Of a stretch of DNA of 64,000 nt, positions 41,107 through 51,294 are shown one piece after another. The stretch is from the NCBI GenBank assembly GCA_027493445.1, contig JAOSKU010000001.1, forward strand, positions 3,306,822 through 3,370,821, written 5' to 3'. Under the pieces are notes generated by a model. The model was not told where the DNA came from, searched no databases, and saw nothing but the letters and a program-made list of their open reading frames with translations. The position numbers and the translations under genes were made by a program. The DNA comes from Thermoleophilia bacterium (GTDB lineage: Bacteria; Actinomycetota; Thermoleophilia; RBG-16-64-13). Position 1 is the first letter of the stretch, and each line of letters opens with the position of its first letter.

Positions 41107-42870
41107 GTGGTGAGCGAAATGTACAGGCGAGTAGAGGTCGACCCCGTTACTCTGAACGTGCTCGGCGGGGCTTTCAATGCCATAGCCTCGGACATGGCCC
41201 AGGTACTCTACAGGATGGCCTACTCGAGCATCATTCGCGAGTCAGAGGATATTGGAGCGGGAATCTACGACACCGACGCGCGGGAGTTGTGCGAGAGCGC
41301 CAGCACCCCCATGCATGTGGGCTCGATCCCCGGCTATCTACGGGGCATCATGAAGGTCCTGGGAGATGACATCGACGACGGTGACGTCATCTTGCATAAT
41401 CACCCCTACTTTGGTGGTTCCCACTCACCCGACGTCTGTGTCGCCATACCTATCTTCTATGAAGGCAAACTGATCGCCTTCGCCGCCAACACTGCCCACT
41501 GGATCGATACGGGCGGCGCGTACCCCGGACTCAACGTCGACGTGGTGGACGTGTGGGCTGAGGCCAAGTTGCTGAAGGCCATCAAGATCGACGAGAAGGG
41601 TGTGCGCAACAAACAGGTGGAGCGCTTCCTGTTCGACAACGTGCGCACGCCGACCAATGACAGAGGTGACATGGAGGCTCAGATCGCCTCCTGCCGCGTG
41701 GGGCGGGAGCGCTTTCTCGGCCTCATCGAACGCTACGGGCTCGACGTAGTCATGAGCGCCGCGGATCACTGGATGGATTACGCCGAACGGATGCTTCGAG
41801 CGGAGATTGAAAAGGTCCCCGACGGGACCTATCACTCCGAGGGCTGGCTGGACGACGACGGCAAGAACAGGGACGTACACCTCAAGGTCTCCGTGGACGT
41901 GACCATCGAGGGCAGCGATATCACGATCGACCTCTCCAACTCGTCTCCCCAGGTGGCTACCTCATACAATGTGCCGTTCGACGGCAGCACCCTGGTGGCG
42001 GCCCACTACATCGTACGCACGATCTTCCTCGATGAGGCCACAACCGGGAAGTACGTGCCGCAAAACGAGGGCATCTTTCGCCCGATCACCGTGATCGCGC
42101 CCGAGGGCAATATCTTCAATCCGCGGTTTCCCGCATCGTGCACCTCTCGGTTCATGCAATGTCAGCGCATGGCCGATTGCGTGATCCTCGCGCTGGCCGA
42201 CGTTATCCCTGAGCGGGTCACGGCCGGCAATTCGGCTCACGCATACGCGATCGTCTACAGCGGTTATGTGCCGGAACGGCAGCAATACTGGGTGAATCTG
42301 GAGGTCAGCGAAGGCGCCTACGGAGCCATGCTCGGGAAAGATGGCACCGACGCGGTGGACAACCTGATTGCCAACACCCGAAACAATCCCATCGAGGATC
42401 TCGACTGGCACTACCCCATGCGCAATCTGCGCTATGAGCTCCGTCCCGACCCACCGGCGCCCGGGAAGTGGCGCGGCGGCCTCAGCATCATCCGGGAGAA
42501 CCAGTTCCTTGGAGAGGGGTTCGTGTCGATCGAGTCCGACCGTCACTACGAGAAGCCGGTCGGCCTCTTCGGAGGACAGCCGGGGATGACGGGTGCGCTG
42601 ACCCTCAACCCCGGTACCGAGAGAGAAGAGAAATGGTATTCGAAGATCACCGGAGCTCGCGTCGCCCCCGGAGACATCCTGCGCATCGAATCGCCCTGCG
42701 GCGGAGGCTACGGTGATGCGTTGGAGAGGGATCCCGAGGCCGTGCTCAAGGACTTCTTGGATGAACTGTTCGACGCCGAGCATGCCCAGCAGTACTACGG
42801 GGTGGTCATCGACGAGGATATGCTGGTAGTCGACACGAGCGCCACCTCCAGGCTGCGGTCCGAGCGCTAG
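41107..42870 (+). CDS. hyuB: Hydantoinase/oxoprolinase B-type protein (copy 1)
   Basis: VDPVTLNVLGGAFNAIASDMAQVLYRMAYSSIIRESEDIGAGIYD...GNSAHAYA...GGGYGDALERDP. Confidence 0.93.
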   Translation: MVSEMYRRVEVDPVTLNVLGGAFNAIASDMAQVLYRMAYSSIIRESEDIGAGIYDTDARELCESASTPMHVGSIPGYLRGIMKVLGDDIDDGDVILHNHPYFGGSHSPDVCVAIPIFYEGKLIAFAANTAHWIDTGGAYPGLNVDVVDVWAEAKLLKAIKIDEKGVRNKQVERFLFDNVRTPTNDRGDMEAQIASCRVGRERFLGLIERYGLDVVMSAADHWMDYAERMLRAEIEKVPDGTYHSEGWLDDDGKNRDVHLKVSVDVTIEGSDITIDLSNSSPQVATSYNVPFDGSTLVAAHYIVRTIFLDEATTGKYVPQNEGIFRPITVIAPEGNIFNPRFPASCTSRFMQCQRMADCVILALADVIPERVTAGNSAHAYAIVYSGYVPERQQYWVNLEVSEGAYGAMLGKDGTDAVDNLIANTRNNPIEDLDWHYPMRNLRYELRPDPPAPGKWRGGLSIIRENQFLGEGFVSIESDRHYEKPVGLFGGQPGMTGALTLNPGTEREEKWYSKITGARVAPGDILRIESPCGGGYGDALERDPEAVLKDFLDELFDAEHAQQYYGVVIDEDMLVVDTSATSRLRSER

Positions 42871-42874
42871 GCCC

Positions 42875-43513
42875 ATGGACGGCCACGTGGCCAGGGGATA
42901 CGGCAGCGGGCGTGTTGGTCTGGGCGACCGCCCGGCCGTTCTCGTCATTGACTTCCAGGGTTTGCTGTGCGACCCGGAATCCCCCATGTACGGAGGTGAG
43001 GCGGTGGACGAGGCGCTATCGTCCACCGCCCGCCTCCTCCGAGTGGCGCGAGAAGTTGGCCTTCCTGTGTTCTACACGACGGTTGGCTACCGCGCCGATG
43101 CCAGAGATATGGCGCTCTGGCCCTTAAAGGTTCGCCACCTCCCCATCTGCGTGGCGGGCTCTCGCTGGACCCGTATTCCAGAGCAGATCGCACCTCGAGA
43201 AGACGAAATCGTCCTGCCCAAGCGCATGGCCTCGGCTTTTTTCGGGACAGACCTGCTGGCGCTACTCAACGCCGCGCGCATCGACAGCGTGATCGTGTGC
43301 GGCGGGACGACGGGAGGTTGCGTGCGGGCCACCGTGGTGGATGCGTTTCAGTACGGTCTTCGCGCACTGGTGACGAGCTCGTGCACTCTGGACATGGACC
43401 CGCTAGCGCATCGCGTGAACCTGCAGGACATTGACAAGCGCTACGGCGATCTGGTCGAGCTCGACCAGCTCTTAGGAGAACTCCGGATGCGCTTCGGGAA
43501 CGCGGCGCGGTGA
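42875..43513 (+). CDS. Isochorismatase-family cysteine hydrolase (copy 1; N-carbamoylsarcosine amidase-like)
   Basis: AVLVIDFQG...VICGGTTGGCVRATVVDAFQYGLRALV. Confidence 0.85.
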   Translation: MDGHVARGYGSGRVGLGDRPAVLVIDFQGLLCDPESPMYGGEAVDEALSSTARLLRVAREVGLPVFYTTVGYRADARDMALWPLKVRHLPICVAGSRWTRIPEQIAPREDEIVLPKRMASAFFGTDLLALLNAARIDSVIVCGGTTGGCVRATVVDAFQYGLRALVTSSCTLDMDPLAHRVNLQDIDKRYGDLVELDQLLGELRMRFGNAAR

Positions 43514-45414
43514 GAGCTCGATTACTCGTCGTAGATCTGGACTCGGGCTCCATCGATATTCAAGATATCCCGGGAAAGACCAGCGCTGCCTACCTGGGCG
43601 GCTTCGGACTGAACCAGCGGCTGGCATTCGACTGGATCCAGGCGGGGGCAGACCCTTTGGGCGGCGAGAATGCCATCGTCCTGGGCACTGGCCCGCTGGT
43701 CGGCACTGGTGTCGCGGCCGCGTGCCGGGTGTGCGCCACCGCAAAGCTACCCCTGACCGGCGCCGTGGCTACTGCCAACGGGGGGATGCGTTTCGCGCGC
43801 CAGATGCGTCTTGCCGGCTTTGACCATGCCGTGATTCTGGGGAGGTCAGCTCGGCCGGTGTACTTGGCTATCGCGCAAGGTCGCGCTCATTTGAAGAGTG
43901 CCGCCCACTTGTGGAGTCGCGATCTGTACGAGACCACGGATGCCCTGTATGAAGCGCACGGCAAGAGTGCCGGTGTCATCGCTATTGGGCCGGCTGGGGA
44001 GCGCTTGGCGGCCATCGCTCTCACTCTGGTCGATAGGACCTCAACATTGGGCAAAGGGGGGCTCGGAGCTGTCTTCGGTGCCAAGAATCTCAAGGCAATC
44101 GTGGCGCATGGCGGCGGTCAGCTTCATGGAGGAGACGGCGACAGGCTCGCTCAGCTCGCCGGCGATCTGAAGAGAAAGGCCCTGGCCCAACCTTCCACTG
44201 AGTCTCGGATAAGACTGGGGGCATGGCGAAGTGGGACTCGATCTTTCCGGGGGATCCTCTTCGATAACTACCGTAGGATCTTTCCCAAGGAGGGCCTGAG
44301 GGAGCGATACGGACCTGAAGTCTATGTGGGAAAGGCGCTCGATGCCCGCCGTGGGTGCCCGTCGTGCCCGGTTCCCGACAAGGACCGCTATTGTGTGCGT
44401 GACGGTCCGGCCAAGGGGCTCGTGACCTACGGCAACAGCTTCCTCGGTCGTATGCTGGGATTCGGCCTTCGCTGCGGGGCCGGCGACTACGGGCAGGCCC
44501 TGACCGCCCACGATCTTGCCAACCGCCAGGGGCTCTGCGGCCACTCGTTGGTGGCGCTGTTCGAGTTCTGCCTCGAGCTCCAGGAGGTGGGGATCATCGG
44601 TCCCTCGGAGCTGCGCGGTCTGTCGCTTGAACGGGGGTTCCGGCCGATCATGGCCTTCATTCAGGCGGCGGCAAACCGAGAGGGCTTGGGCGAGGCCGTG
44701 GCTGGAGGATACCCCGCGCTCATTGGTCGCTTCGGGGAGGAGGCGGCAGCTCGGGCCGTCCACTTGCATGGCGTCGACGTCATCTTTGACCCTCGGGACG
44801 GTGGTCTCGGCACGGTGGAGTTCGAACAGCTCGTCAGTCCTCGACACCACTGGGTGGCCGGAGCTTCCCCCACCTACGCCAAGGCGCGGTCGAGCGAAGC
44901 CTTCCGCTCGTTTGGGGCGCGCATTGGGCTAGATGAACGCGAGACCGAGCAGCTGTTCGGTCCCAGGGGCTCGGTGGACATACCCAGGCTGACTCGGCAC
45001 GCTGAAGACTGGTACGCCCTGCTCTCTTCAGTGGGCGTCTGCACGCGTGGACATATCGATTCGCTCTACGACATCGACGTGGTGAGTCAGCTGCTGGAGG
45101 CCGCCACCGGGCTTGAACTCCGCCGGTCCGAACTTCGCGCGGCGGCGGAGCGCGGATGGACGCTCTTCAAGATGCTCAACTCGCGCGAGGGCCATGTGGA
45201 CGACCGGACCCTGGTCCCGCCTCGGTGGTTCGAGCCCCTTGAGCGAGTAGGAGGCGGGGAACTGCCGGCTGTCATGGACTATGAAGGCGCTCGCTCTTTG
45301 AGCCGCCAAGACGTAGAGGGAATGATCGGCGACTACTACGAGGCTCGGGGTTGGGCGCCCGATAGCGGTCTTCCGTCTCAGCAGCTGCTTGCGGGTCTCG
45401 AACTGGGCTCCTAA
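43510..45414 (+). CDS. Aldehyde:ferredoxin oxidoreductase family protein (copy 1)
   Basis: GGFGLNQRLAFD...LGTGPLVGTGV...NGGMRFARQMRLAGFDHAVI...GKGGLGAVFGAKNLKAIV; CPSC...C. Confidence 0.9.
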   Translation: MRARLLVVDLDSGSIDIQDIPGKTSAAYLGGFGLNQRLAFDWIQAGADPLGGENAIVLGTGPLVGTGVAAACRVCATAKLPLTGAVATANGGMRFARQMRLAGFDHAVILGRSARPVYLAIAQGRAHLKSAAHLWSRDLYETTDALYEAHGKSAGVIAIGPAGERLAAIALTLVDRTSTLGKGGLGAVFGAKNLKAIVAHGGGQLHGGDGDRLAQLAGDLKRKALAQPSTESRIRLGAWRSGTRSFRGILFDNYRRIFPKEGLRERYGPEVYVGKALDARRGCPSCPVPDKDRYCVRDGPAKGLVTYGNSFLGRMLGFGLRCGAGDYGQALTAHDLANRQGLCGHSLVALFEFCLELQEVGIIGPSELRGLSLERGFRPIMAFIQAAANREGLGEAVAGGYPALIGRFGEEAAARAVHLHGVDVIFDPRDGGLGTVEFEQLVSPRHHWVAGASPTYAKARSSEAFRSFGARIGLDERETEQLFGPRGSVDIPRLTRHAEDWYALLSSVGVCTRGHIDSLYDIDVVSQLLEAATGLELRRSELRAAAERGWTLFKMLNSREGHVDDRTLVPPRWFEPLERVGGGELPAVMDYEGARSLSRQDVEGMIGDYYEARGWAPDSGLPSQQLLAGLELGS

Positions 45415-45580
45415 GAGGCTGATGGGAAATGACGCTTCGCCGTCGGAGTGCTCTGGGTATGCGGAAGGCTAGGACGCAGGGAGCGCTCGTAGCGGCGCTA
45501 CGGGCGCGACTGAGGACACCGCATGGCGCCGCCCAGTGCGCTCCGGCGGCCGATGTTTCGTTTTTCAGCAGCCTGTTAAG
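45412..45580 (-). repeat. Dispersed repeat copy E (simple; best full-length reference)
   Basis: TAAGAGGCTGATGGGAAATGACGCTTCGCC...CGGCCGATGTTTCGTTTTTCAGCAGCCTGTTA; first bases are the AOR stop codon. Confidence 0.88.
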
Positions 45581-45601
45581 CGCACTTGCGTGGCCAGCCT
45601 T

Positions 45602-46483
45602 CTAGGGCCGACCTTGGGCTTCCTCCATGGCATTGAGGACGGTCGAGTAGTCCTCGTGTCCGAGGCCTCGAGCGATGCCGGCTTCCCAGTGGTGGAGGGT
45701 CGCCGCCGTTATCGGCAACTCTAACTCGAGTTCCCGGCCTTTGCGCGCAACGATGCTGATATCTTTGTATACGGTGTCAAACGTCGCACCGGCATCGTAG
45801 CTTCCCGACAAGATGAACTTCGGGAAGCGCACCTCGGTGGCGTAGCTGCGGGCGTTGCCGGCGTTGAAGACATCGATCATCGTGTGTGCCTCCAAGCCCA
45901 GACGACGTCCGAGCAGGACCGCCTCGCACGTCGCTAGGAAGGTCGAATGGGAGAGTTGATTGTGCACGAGCTTCATCGCGTGGCCGCTCCCCGTGGGTCC
46001 CAAGTAGAAGCAGGCCTTGCTGAGGTGCCCGAGAAGAGGCTGGATGTCTGCGTAGGCAGCGGGGTCTCCGCCCACCATGAATACAAGCTGTCCGACCTTC
46101 GCTCCAGCGACACCCCCTGTGATCGGCGCGTCCAGGTACCTCACCTCACGACTGGCCAGGTATTCGGCCAGGCGACGGCTCTCGTCGGGGTCTGATGTCG
46201 TCATGTCCACGATCGTTTGTCCCGGTCTCAACCCTTCGGCAAGACCGCCCACTTCCCCGAGCACGTCCCAGGTGGCTGTGGTGTCTGTGAGAAGGTCGAG
46301 CATGACATCCGCACCTTGGAGCTTGCGCGGAGCGTCGACTACCCTGCAGCCGGATGCCTGCGCGCGCCGCCGGACTTCCTCGCGGCGGGCGAATACGACG
46401 ACTTGATATCCTGCTTTGCGCAGCACGTCGGCGATAGGCTGTGCCATCTGTCCGTACCCGAGCATTCCGATGGTAGGATGCAC
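45602..46483 (-). CDS. 3-hydroxyisobutyrate dehydrogenase-family (beta-hydroxyacid dehydrogenase) protein
   Basis: IGMLGYGQMAQPIADVLRKAGYQVVVFAR, LDAPITGGVAGAKVGQLVFMVGG, GSGHAMKLVHNQL. Confidence 0.92.
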   Translation of the reverse strand: MHPTIGMLGYGQMAQPIADVLRKAGYQVVVFARREEVRRRAQASGCRVVDAPRKLQGADVMLDLLTDTTATWDVLGEVGGLAEGLRPGQTIVDMTTSDPDESRRLAEYLASREVRYLDAPITGGVAGAKVGQLVFMVGGDPAAYADIQPLLGHLSKACFYLGPTGSGHAMKLVHNQLSHSTFLATCEAVLLGRRLGLEAHTMIDVFNAGNARSYATEVRFPKFILSGSYDAGATFDTVYKDISIVARKGRELELELPITAATLHHWEAGIARGLGHEDYSTVLNAMEEAQGRP

Positions 46484-46566
46484 ATCCCCTCCTTCCGGCC
46501 GGAAGTCCTTGACCCGGCCTCCCCATATAGGTATATTGTTATTATAATAGTACTTTGGAGGGCGAC

Positions 46567-47355
46567 ATGGTCGATACCGAGAGCGGCGGCATACCCCTTT
46601 ACTATCAGATCGCGTCCCTTTTACGGACGCAGATCGAGAACGGCGACTTCGGGCCTGGAGACCGTATTCCCACGGAGAACGAACTCACGGAGATCTACAG
46701 TGTAAGCCGAGTCACCGTGCGTCAGGCCTTGGCGAGTCTGGTTGGCGATGGCTACCTGGTGCGCAAGAAGGCCAAGGGCACTTTCGTCGCCCCCGAGGTT
46801 CCGGTCAAGTCGGTGGTTGAGCTAGCCGGGCACTTCGGAGATCTAGTTTCCAGCAGTTCACACTATGTGGTCAAGCTGCTGGACCTCGATCAAGCCGTGC
46901 CGCCCAAGCGCGTGGCTGATTTCCTGGATGTTGGGCCTGGCGAGCCGGTCACCCGCATCCGGCGCATCAGGTTCCACAGGAACATCCCGTTCTCGTACAT
47001 AGTGAACTACCTGCCATTGGAGTTCGGTGAGCTCGTCACCAGAGCAGAGCTTGAGCGGTCTCCTCTCATGAAGATCCTCGAGGACCACCAGAAGCTCGAC
47101 ATTCGCAAAGGCACTCAGATCATGGAGGCGGCAGCGGCGACCGCCCAAGCCGCGGATCTGCTCCAGATTCCGCTTGCCGATCCGGTTCTGCTGGTCACGG
47201 TTGCAGTCTACTTGGGAGACGGGCGACCGGTTGACCTAACCGAGTTCGTCTTTCGGAGCGACGTCTTCCGCTATCGGGTGGATCTTGTCCGCTTCCGGGC
47301 TGTTGATGAGTCCGGCGCTGACGAAATCATGCCGTCGGGGAGATGGAGAGCCTAG
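46567..47355 (+). CDS. GntR/HutC-family regulator (wHTH + UTRA)
   Basis: GIPLYYQIASLLRTQIENGDFGPGDRIPTENELTEIYSVSRVTVRQALASLVGDGYL. Confidence 0.95.
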   Translation: MVDTESGGIPLYYQIASLLRTQIENGDFGPGDRIPTENELTEIYSVSRVTVRQALASLVGDGYLVRKKAKGTFVAPEVPVKSVVELAGHFGDLVSSSSHYVVKLLDLDQAVPPKRVADFLDVGPGEPVTRIRRIRFHRNIPFSYIVNYLPLEFGELVTRAELERSPLMKILEDHQKLDIRKGTQIMEAAAATAQAADLLQIPLADPVLLVTVAVYLGDGRPVDLTEFVFRSDVFRYRVDLVRFRAVDESGADEIMPSGRWRA

Positions 47356-47359
47356 CACG

Positions 47360-47881
47360 ATGAAGGATGTGGCGAGGAATCGACAGGGCACCCTGAGGGA
47401 GACGGGCAAAGTCCATCTGCTCGGCGATGACATCAACACTGACTACATCATCCCGGCGGTGTATCTCTGCCTGTACGAGCCGGAGGAATTGGGCCGGCAC
47501 GTGCTGGAGGGATTGGGCCCTGAGTATCCCGCCAGACTCGAAGGCGTGCGATTCGTTTTCGCCGGGCGCAACTTTGGTTCAGGAAGCGCTCGGGAGCAAG
47601 CGCCCAACGCTCTGCTGGGCGCGGGGATCAGGGGCGTCGTAGCCCAATCGTTCGGGCGCATCTTCTACCGTAATTCGATCAATGTGGGTTTGCCGGTGAT
47701 CGAGTGCCCGGATGCAGTTGCCGCGGTGGAGGAAGGGGAAGAGGCGACCATCGACCTGACTGGCTCCGTCATCCTCCTGGGTACGCGCCGGTTCGCCTTC
47801 GCGCCTTTCCCCCCCAACGTGCAGGAAATCATCCTGGCCGGAGGAATCATGCCTCTTCTGAAGGAGAAGCTGGGCAGGTGA
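47360..47881 (+). CDS. Aconitase/IPM-isomerase-type small subunit (pair 1)
   Basis: GDDINTDYIIPAVYL...FVFAGRNFGSGSAREQAPNALLGAGIRGVVAQSFGRIFYRNSINVGLPV. Confidence 0.93.
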   Translation: MKDVARNRQGTLRETGKVHLLGDDINTDYIIPAVYLCLYEPEELGRHVLEGLGPEYPARLEGVRFVFAGRNFGSGSAREQAPNALLGAGIRGVVAQSFGRIFYRNSINVGLPVIECPDAVAAVEEGEEATIDLTGSVILLGTRRFAFAPFPPNVQEIILAGGIMPLLKEKLGR

Positions 47882-47901
47882 ATCGGGCTGGGTCCTACCG
47901 T

Positions 47902-49161
47902 ATGACGTTTGCCGAGAAGGTTCTGGCACGCACTCGAGTGGATGGCAGTGGCTCCGCGCGTGCCGGCGAGATGCTGCAGGTTCGTCCCGACCGATCCATC
48001 ACCTTGGACGCCGACGCGGAGTGTCTGGTCCGTTTTGAGGAGCTCGGGCTCGACACGGTGGCTCCGGGCGGTCGTGTGGTTGCGGCCATGGATCACTACG
48101 CCCCAGCCGAGTCTGTGCGATCCGCGAACGTCCACGCGCTCATGCGGCGATTTGCGGCTCGCCACGGGGTTGAGCTCTTTGACGTCGGCAGCGGGATCAC
48201 CCACCAGCTCATGGTGGAGCGCGGATACCCGAAACCTGGCGAGCTCATCATCGGCACCGACAGCCATACTCTCTCATACGGCTGCCTGGGAGCTTTCGGA
48301 GCTCCTGTTGGAGCAACCGACATGACAGCCTACCTGGCCACCGGTGAGATCTGGATGAGAGTGCCCGAGAGCGCGCGTCTGAGCTTCGATGGCAATCTGT
48401 CTCCGGGCGTGTACGGTAAGGATATGGTTCTTCTTGCCCTGGGGGACCTTGGAACTGATGGGGCGCTCTATCAGTCGGTGGAATGGACCGGGCAGGCCGT
48501 CCACGATCTCTCGGTCTCCGAGCGATTCGTGCTTGCCAACCTCTCAGTAGAGATGGGGGCGAAGACTGCGTATGTCCAGGTTGACGAAGTCACCCTCCGG
48601 TATCTCGCCCAGGCGGCCGGCGAGGAGCCGCCCGCGTTCAATCCGGACCAAGGCGCACGCTATGTCATCGACCGCAAGTACGATGTCAGCTCCCTCCCTC
48701 CGATGGTGGCCGCCCCGCATCTCCCGTCGAACGTCCACGCGGTGGACGAGACGGAGGGCGTAACGATAGACCAGGCCTTTCTCGGGACATGTGCCAGCGG
48801 TCGTCTCGAGGACTTGGAAGTGGCTGCCCGGATTCTCCAGGGCCGGAAGGTCGCGCCGGGAGTTCGGTTCCTGGTGGCCCCCGCCTCGTCTGGTGCCTAC
48901 CTTGCCGCTATCGAGGCGGGCTTTGCGGCTACTCTCGTGTCTGCGGGCGCCACCTTGCTGCCCCCTGGCTGTGGACCCTGTGCAGGCATTCACGCCGGTG
49001 TATTAGCCGACGGGGAAGTCTGCATCTCTACCGGCAACAGAAACTTCCGCGGGCGTATGGGGAGCAGAGAAGCCGAGATCTACCTGGCGAGCGCCGCTAC
49101 GGTCGCGGCCTCGGCGGTGAGGGGAAAGATCGCCGACCCCCGAGAGTTCATGGGTGGGTGA
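47902..49161 (+). CDS. Aconitase/IPM-isomerase-type large subunit (pair 1)
   Basis: GTDSHTLSYGCLGAFGAPVGATDM, FLGTCASGRLEDL, GCGPCAGIHAG, STGNRNFRGRMGS. Confidence 0.93.
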   Translation: MTFAEKVLARTRVDGSGSARAGEMLQVRPDRSITLDADAECLVRFEELGLDTVAPGGRVVAAMDHYAPAESVRSANVHALMRRFAARHGVELFDVGSGITHQLMVERGYPKPGELIIGTDSHTLSYGCLGAFGAPVGATDMTAYLATGEIWMRVPESARLSFDGNLSPGVYGKDMVLLALGDLGTDGALYQSVEWTGQAVHDLSVSERFVLANLSVEMGAKTAYVQVDEVTLRYLAQAAGEEPPAFNPDQGARYVIDRKYDVSSLPPMVAAPHLPSNVHAVDETEGVTIDQAFLGTCASGRLEDLEVAARILQGRKVAPGVRFLVAPASSGAYLAAIEAGFAATLVSAGATLLPPGCGPCAGIHAGVLADGEVCISTGNRNFRGRMGSREAEIYLASAATVAASAVRGKIADPREFMGG

Positions 49162-49202
49162 GAGAAGCACGGTGCGTAGGAGTCGACGGGTTTGGAGGGC
49201 GA

Positions 49203-51293
49203 ATGAAGCGCGCAGGTGTTGACGTAGGCGGCACGTTCACTGACTTGGTCTTGATTGACGACGATACAGGCTCGGTCTTCCTCAACAAGGTGCCGACCAC
49301 CACCGAAGACCCGTCTATCGGCACCATGAACGGCGTCCGCGAGATGTGCGCTCAGGCGGGGATCTCCCCGAAGGAGATCGGCCTGTTCTTCCACGGCACC
49401 ACCATAGCCACCAACATCATCATCGAGCATAACGGTGCGAAGACCGGGATGATCACGACCAAGGGCTACCGGGACATCATCTACATCGCCCGTCACAAGC
49501 GTCCCTACAACTTCAGCCTGCAACAGGACCTCCCGTGGCAGAAGCACGCCCTGGTCAAGCGGCGTCATCGTTTGCCGGTCAACGAACGGGTCATCGCTCC
49601 TGACGGGACCGTGTTGGTGCCTCTGGACGAGGACGAAGTTCGCCAAGCGGCTCGCAAGCTCAGGGCTGCGGGGGTGGAGGCCGTCGCTCTTTGCTTCATG
49701 TTCTCGTTTCTCAATCCGGCCCACGAGCAACGGGCAAAGGAGATCATCCTCGAGGAGTTCCCGGAGGCCTACCTTTCGGTCAGTCACGAAGTGATACCCC
49801 AGTATCGCGAGTACTACCGCTTCACCACCACCTGCCTCAACTCTTACATCGGACCCAAGGTCAGTCGCTACGTGCGCAACCTGGGGAGTGCCATACGCCA
49901 GGAGGGGATGGCTTCGGAACTGCACCTGATGCAATCGGCCGGTGGAGTCACCACCATGGCCGGGGCGATCGACAAGCCCGTCAATCTGCTCATGTCCGGT
50001 CCGATCGCCGGCTTGATAGGCGGGATCTGGGCGGGCGGATTGGCCGGCTACGACTCGGTGATCACGCTTGATGTGGGAGGTACTTCAGCGGACATCGGCG
50101 TTGCGCCTGGCGGCCAGATGCGCGTCAAGCACCTGCTAGACACCAAGATCGGCGACTACGACGCGATGATTCCCATGGTCGACATCGACACCATCGGAGC
50201 GGGGGGAGGCTCCGTCGCCTTTGTGGACGAGGGCGGCATATTCAATGTGGGTCCTCGTTCAGCGGGCTCATATCCCGGGCCGGCCTGCTACTCCCGGGGC
50301 GGCACCGAGCCTACGTCTACCGATGCCAACGTGGCGCTTGGCCGGCTCAATCCAGATTGGTTCCTGGGCGGCAAGATGACTCTGGACCCCGCGCTCTCGC
50401 GCAAGGCCATCGAGGAGCATATCTGCGGGCCGCTCTCCCTGGACCTGGAGCAAGCGGCCCTCGGTATCATCCGGATCCTCAACCAGAGCATGGTGCATTC
50501 GATCGAGCTGAACAGTGTGCGCAAAGGTTTCGACCCGCGAGATTTTGCTCTCGTGGCCTTCGGGGGCGCCGGTCCCATGCATGCTTGTGAAGTGGCCGAA
50601 GAGCTCTCCATCCCGACCGTCATTGTCCCACCGAACCCGGGCAACACCTCCGCCGTCGGGCTGCTGGCCACGGACCTGAAGTACGATTTCTCGCGGACCG
50701 AGCTGACTCTAACCTCCAACCCAAACCTCCAGAAGCTCAACGCCGACTTTGCCGAGGTCGAAGCGGAGGCCCGTGAGCGGCTGGGGAAGGATGGCATGAC
50801 CGGAGACGAGGTCCTCATCCGGCGGCTGGCCGATTGCCGGTACGTCGGCCAGGGCTACGAACTGCGCGTCCCGGTCGCCTCGGGCGAGGTGGATCAGGAG
50901 AACGTGGCCTCGCTGAGCGAGAGCTTCCACAGCATCCACGAGAACGAGTACAAGCGACGTTTCGACGGTTGGGACATCGAGATCGTCAACATTCGGGTGG
51001 AGGCGGTCGGCAAGATCAGAGGAGTGCAGTGGCAGACCTTGGGGCGAGCCGGCATCGAACCGGACGCTCAGGCCCTAAACTCGAAACGCCCGGTCACCTT
51101 CCTTCTCGACGGCCAGGTCAAGCAGATGGAAACAGCTCACTGGGCTCGGGAGGCTCTCAGGGCCGGAAATGTCATCTCCGGACCTGCTGTCATCGAACAG
51201 GTTGACTCCACGACCCTGATCCCTCCCCATCTCTCCGGGTGGGTTGACGATTACGGCAACATCATCATCGAGATCGGGCGGAAGGGGGCCTAG
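49203..51293 (+). CDS. hyuA: Hydantoinase/oxoprolinase A-type protein (copy 2, intact)
   Basis: MKRAGVDVGGTFTDLVLID; near-parallel to copy 1 throughout. Confidence 0.93.
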   Translation: MKRAGVDVGGTFTDLVLIDDDTGSVFLNKVPTTTEDPSIGTMNGVREMCAQAGISPKEIGLFFHGTTIATNIIIEHNGAKTGMITTKGYRDIIYIARHKRPYNFSLQQDLPWQKHALVKRRHRLPVNERVIAPDGTVLVPLDEDEVRQAARKLRAAGVEAVALCFMFSFLNPAHEQRAKEIILEEFPEAYLSVSHEVIPQYREYYRFTTTCLNSYIGPKVSRYVRNLGSAIRQEGMASELHLMQSAGGVTTMAGAIDKPVNLLMSGPIAGLIGGIWAGGLAGYDSVITLDVGGTSADIGVAPGGQMRVKHLLDTKIGDYDAMIPMVDIDTIGAGGGSVAFVDEGGIFNVGPRSAGSYPGPACYSRGGTEPTSTDANVALGRLNPDWFLGGKMTLDPALSRKAIEEHICGPLSLDLEQAALGIIRILNQSMVHSIELNSVRKGFDPRDFALVAFGGAGPMHACEVAEELSIPTVIVPPNPGNTSAVGLLATDLKYDFSRTELTLTSNPNLQKLNADFAEVEAEARERLGKDGMTGDEVLIRRLADCRYVGQGYELRVPVASGEVDQENVASLSESFHSIHENEYKRRFDGWDIEIVNIRVEAVGKIRGVQWQTLGRAGIEPDAQALNSKRPVTFLLDGQVKQMETAHWAREALRAGNVISGPAVIEQVDSTTLIPPHLSGWVDDYGNIIIEIGRKGA

Positions 51294-51294
51294 C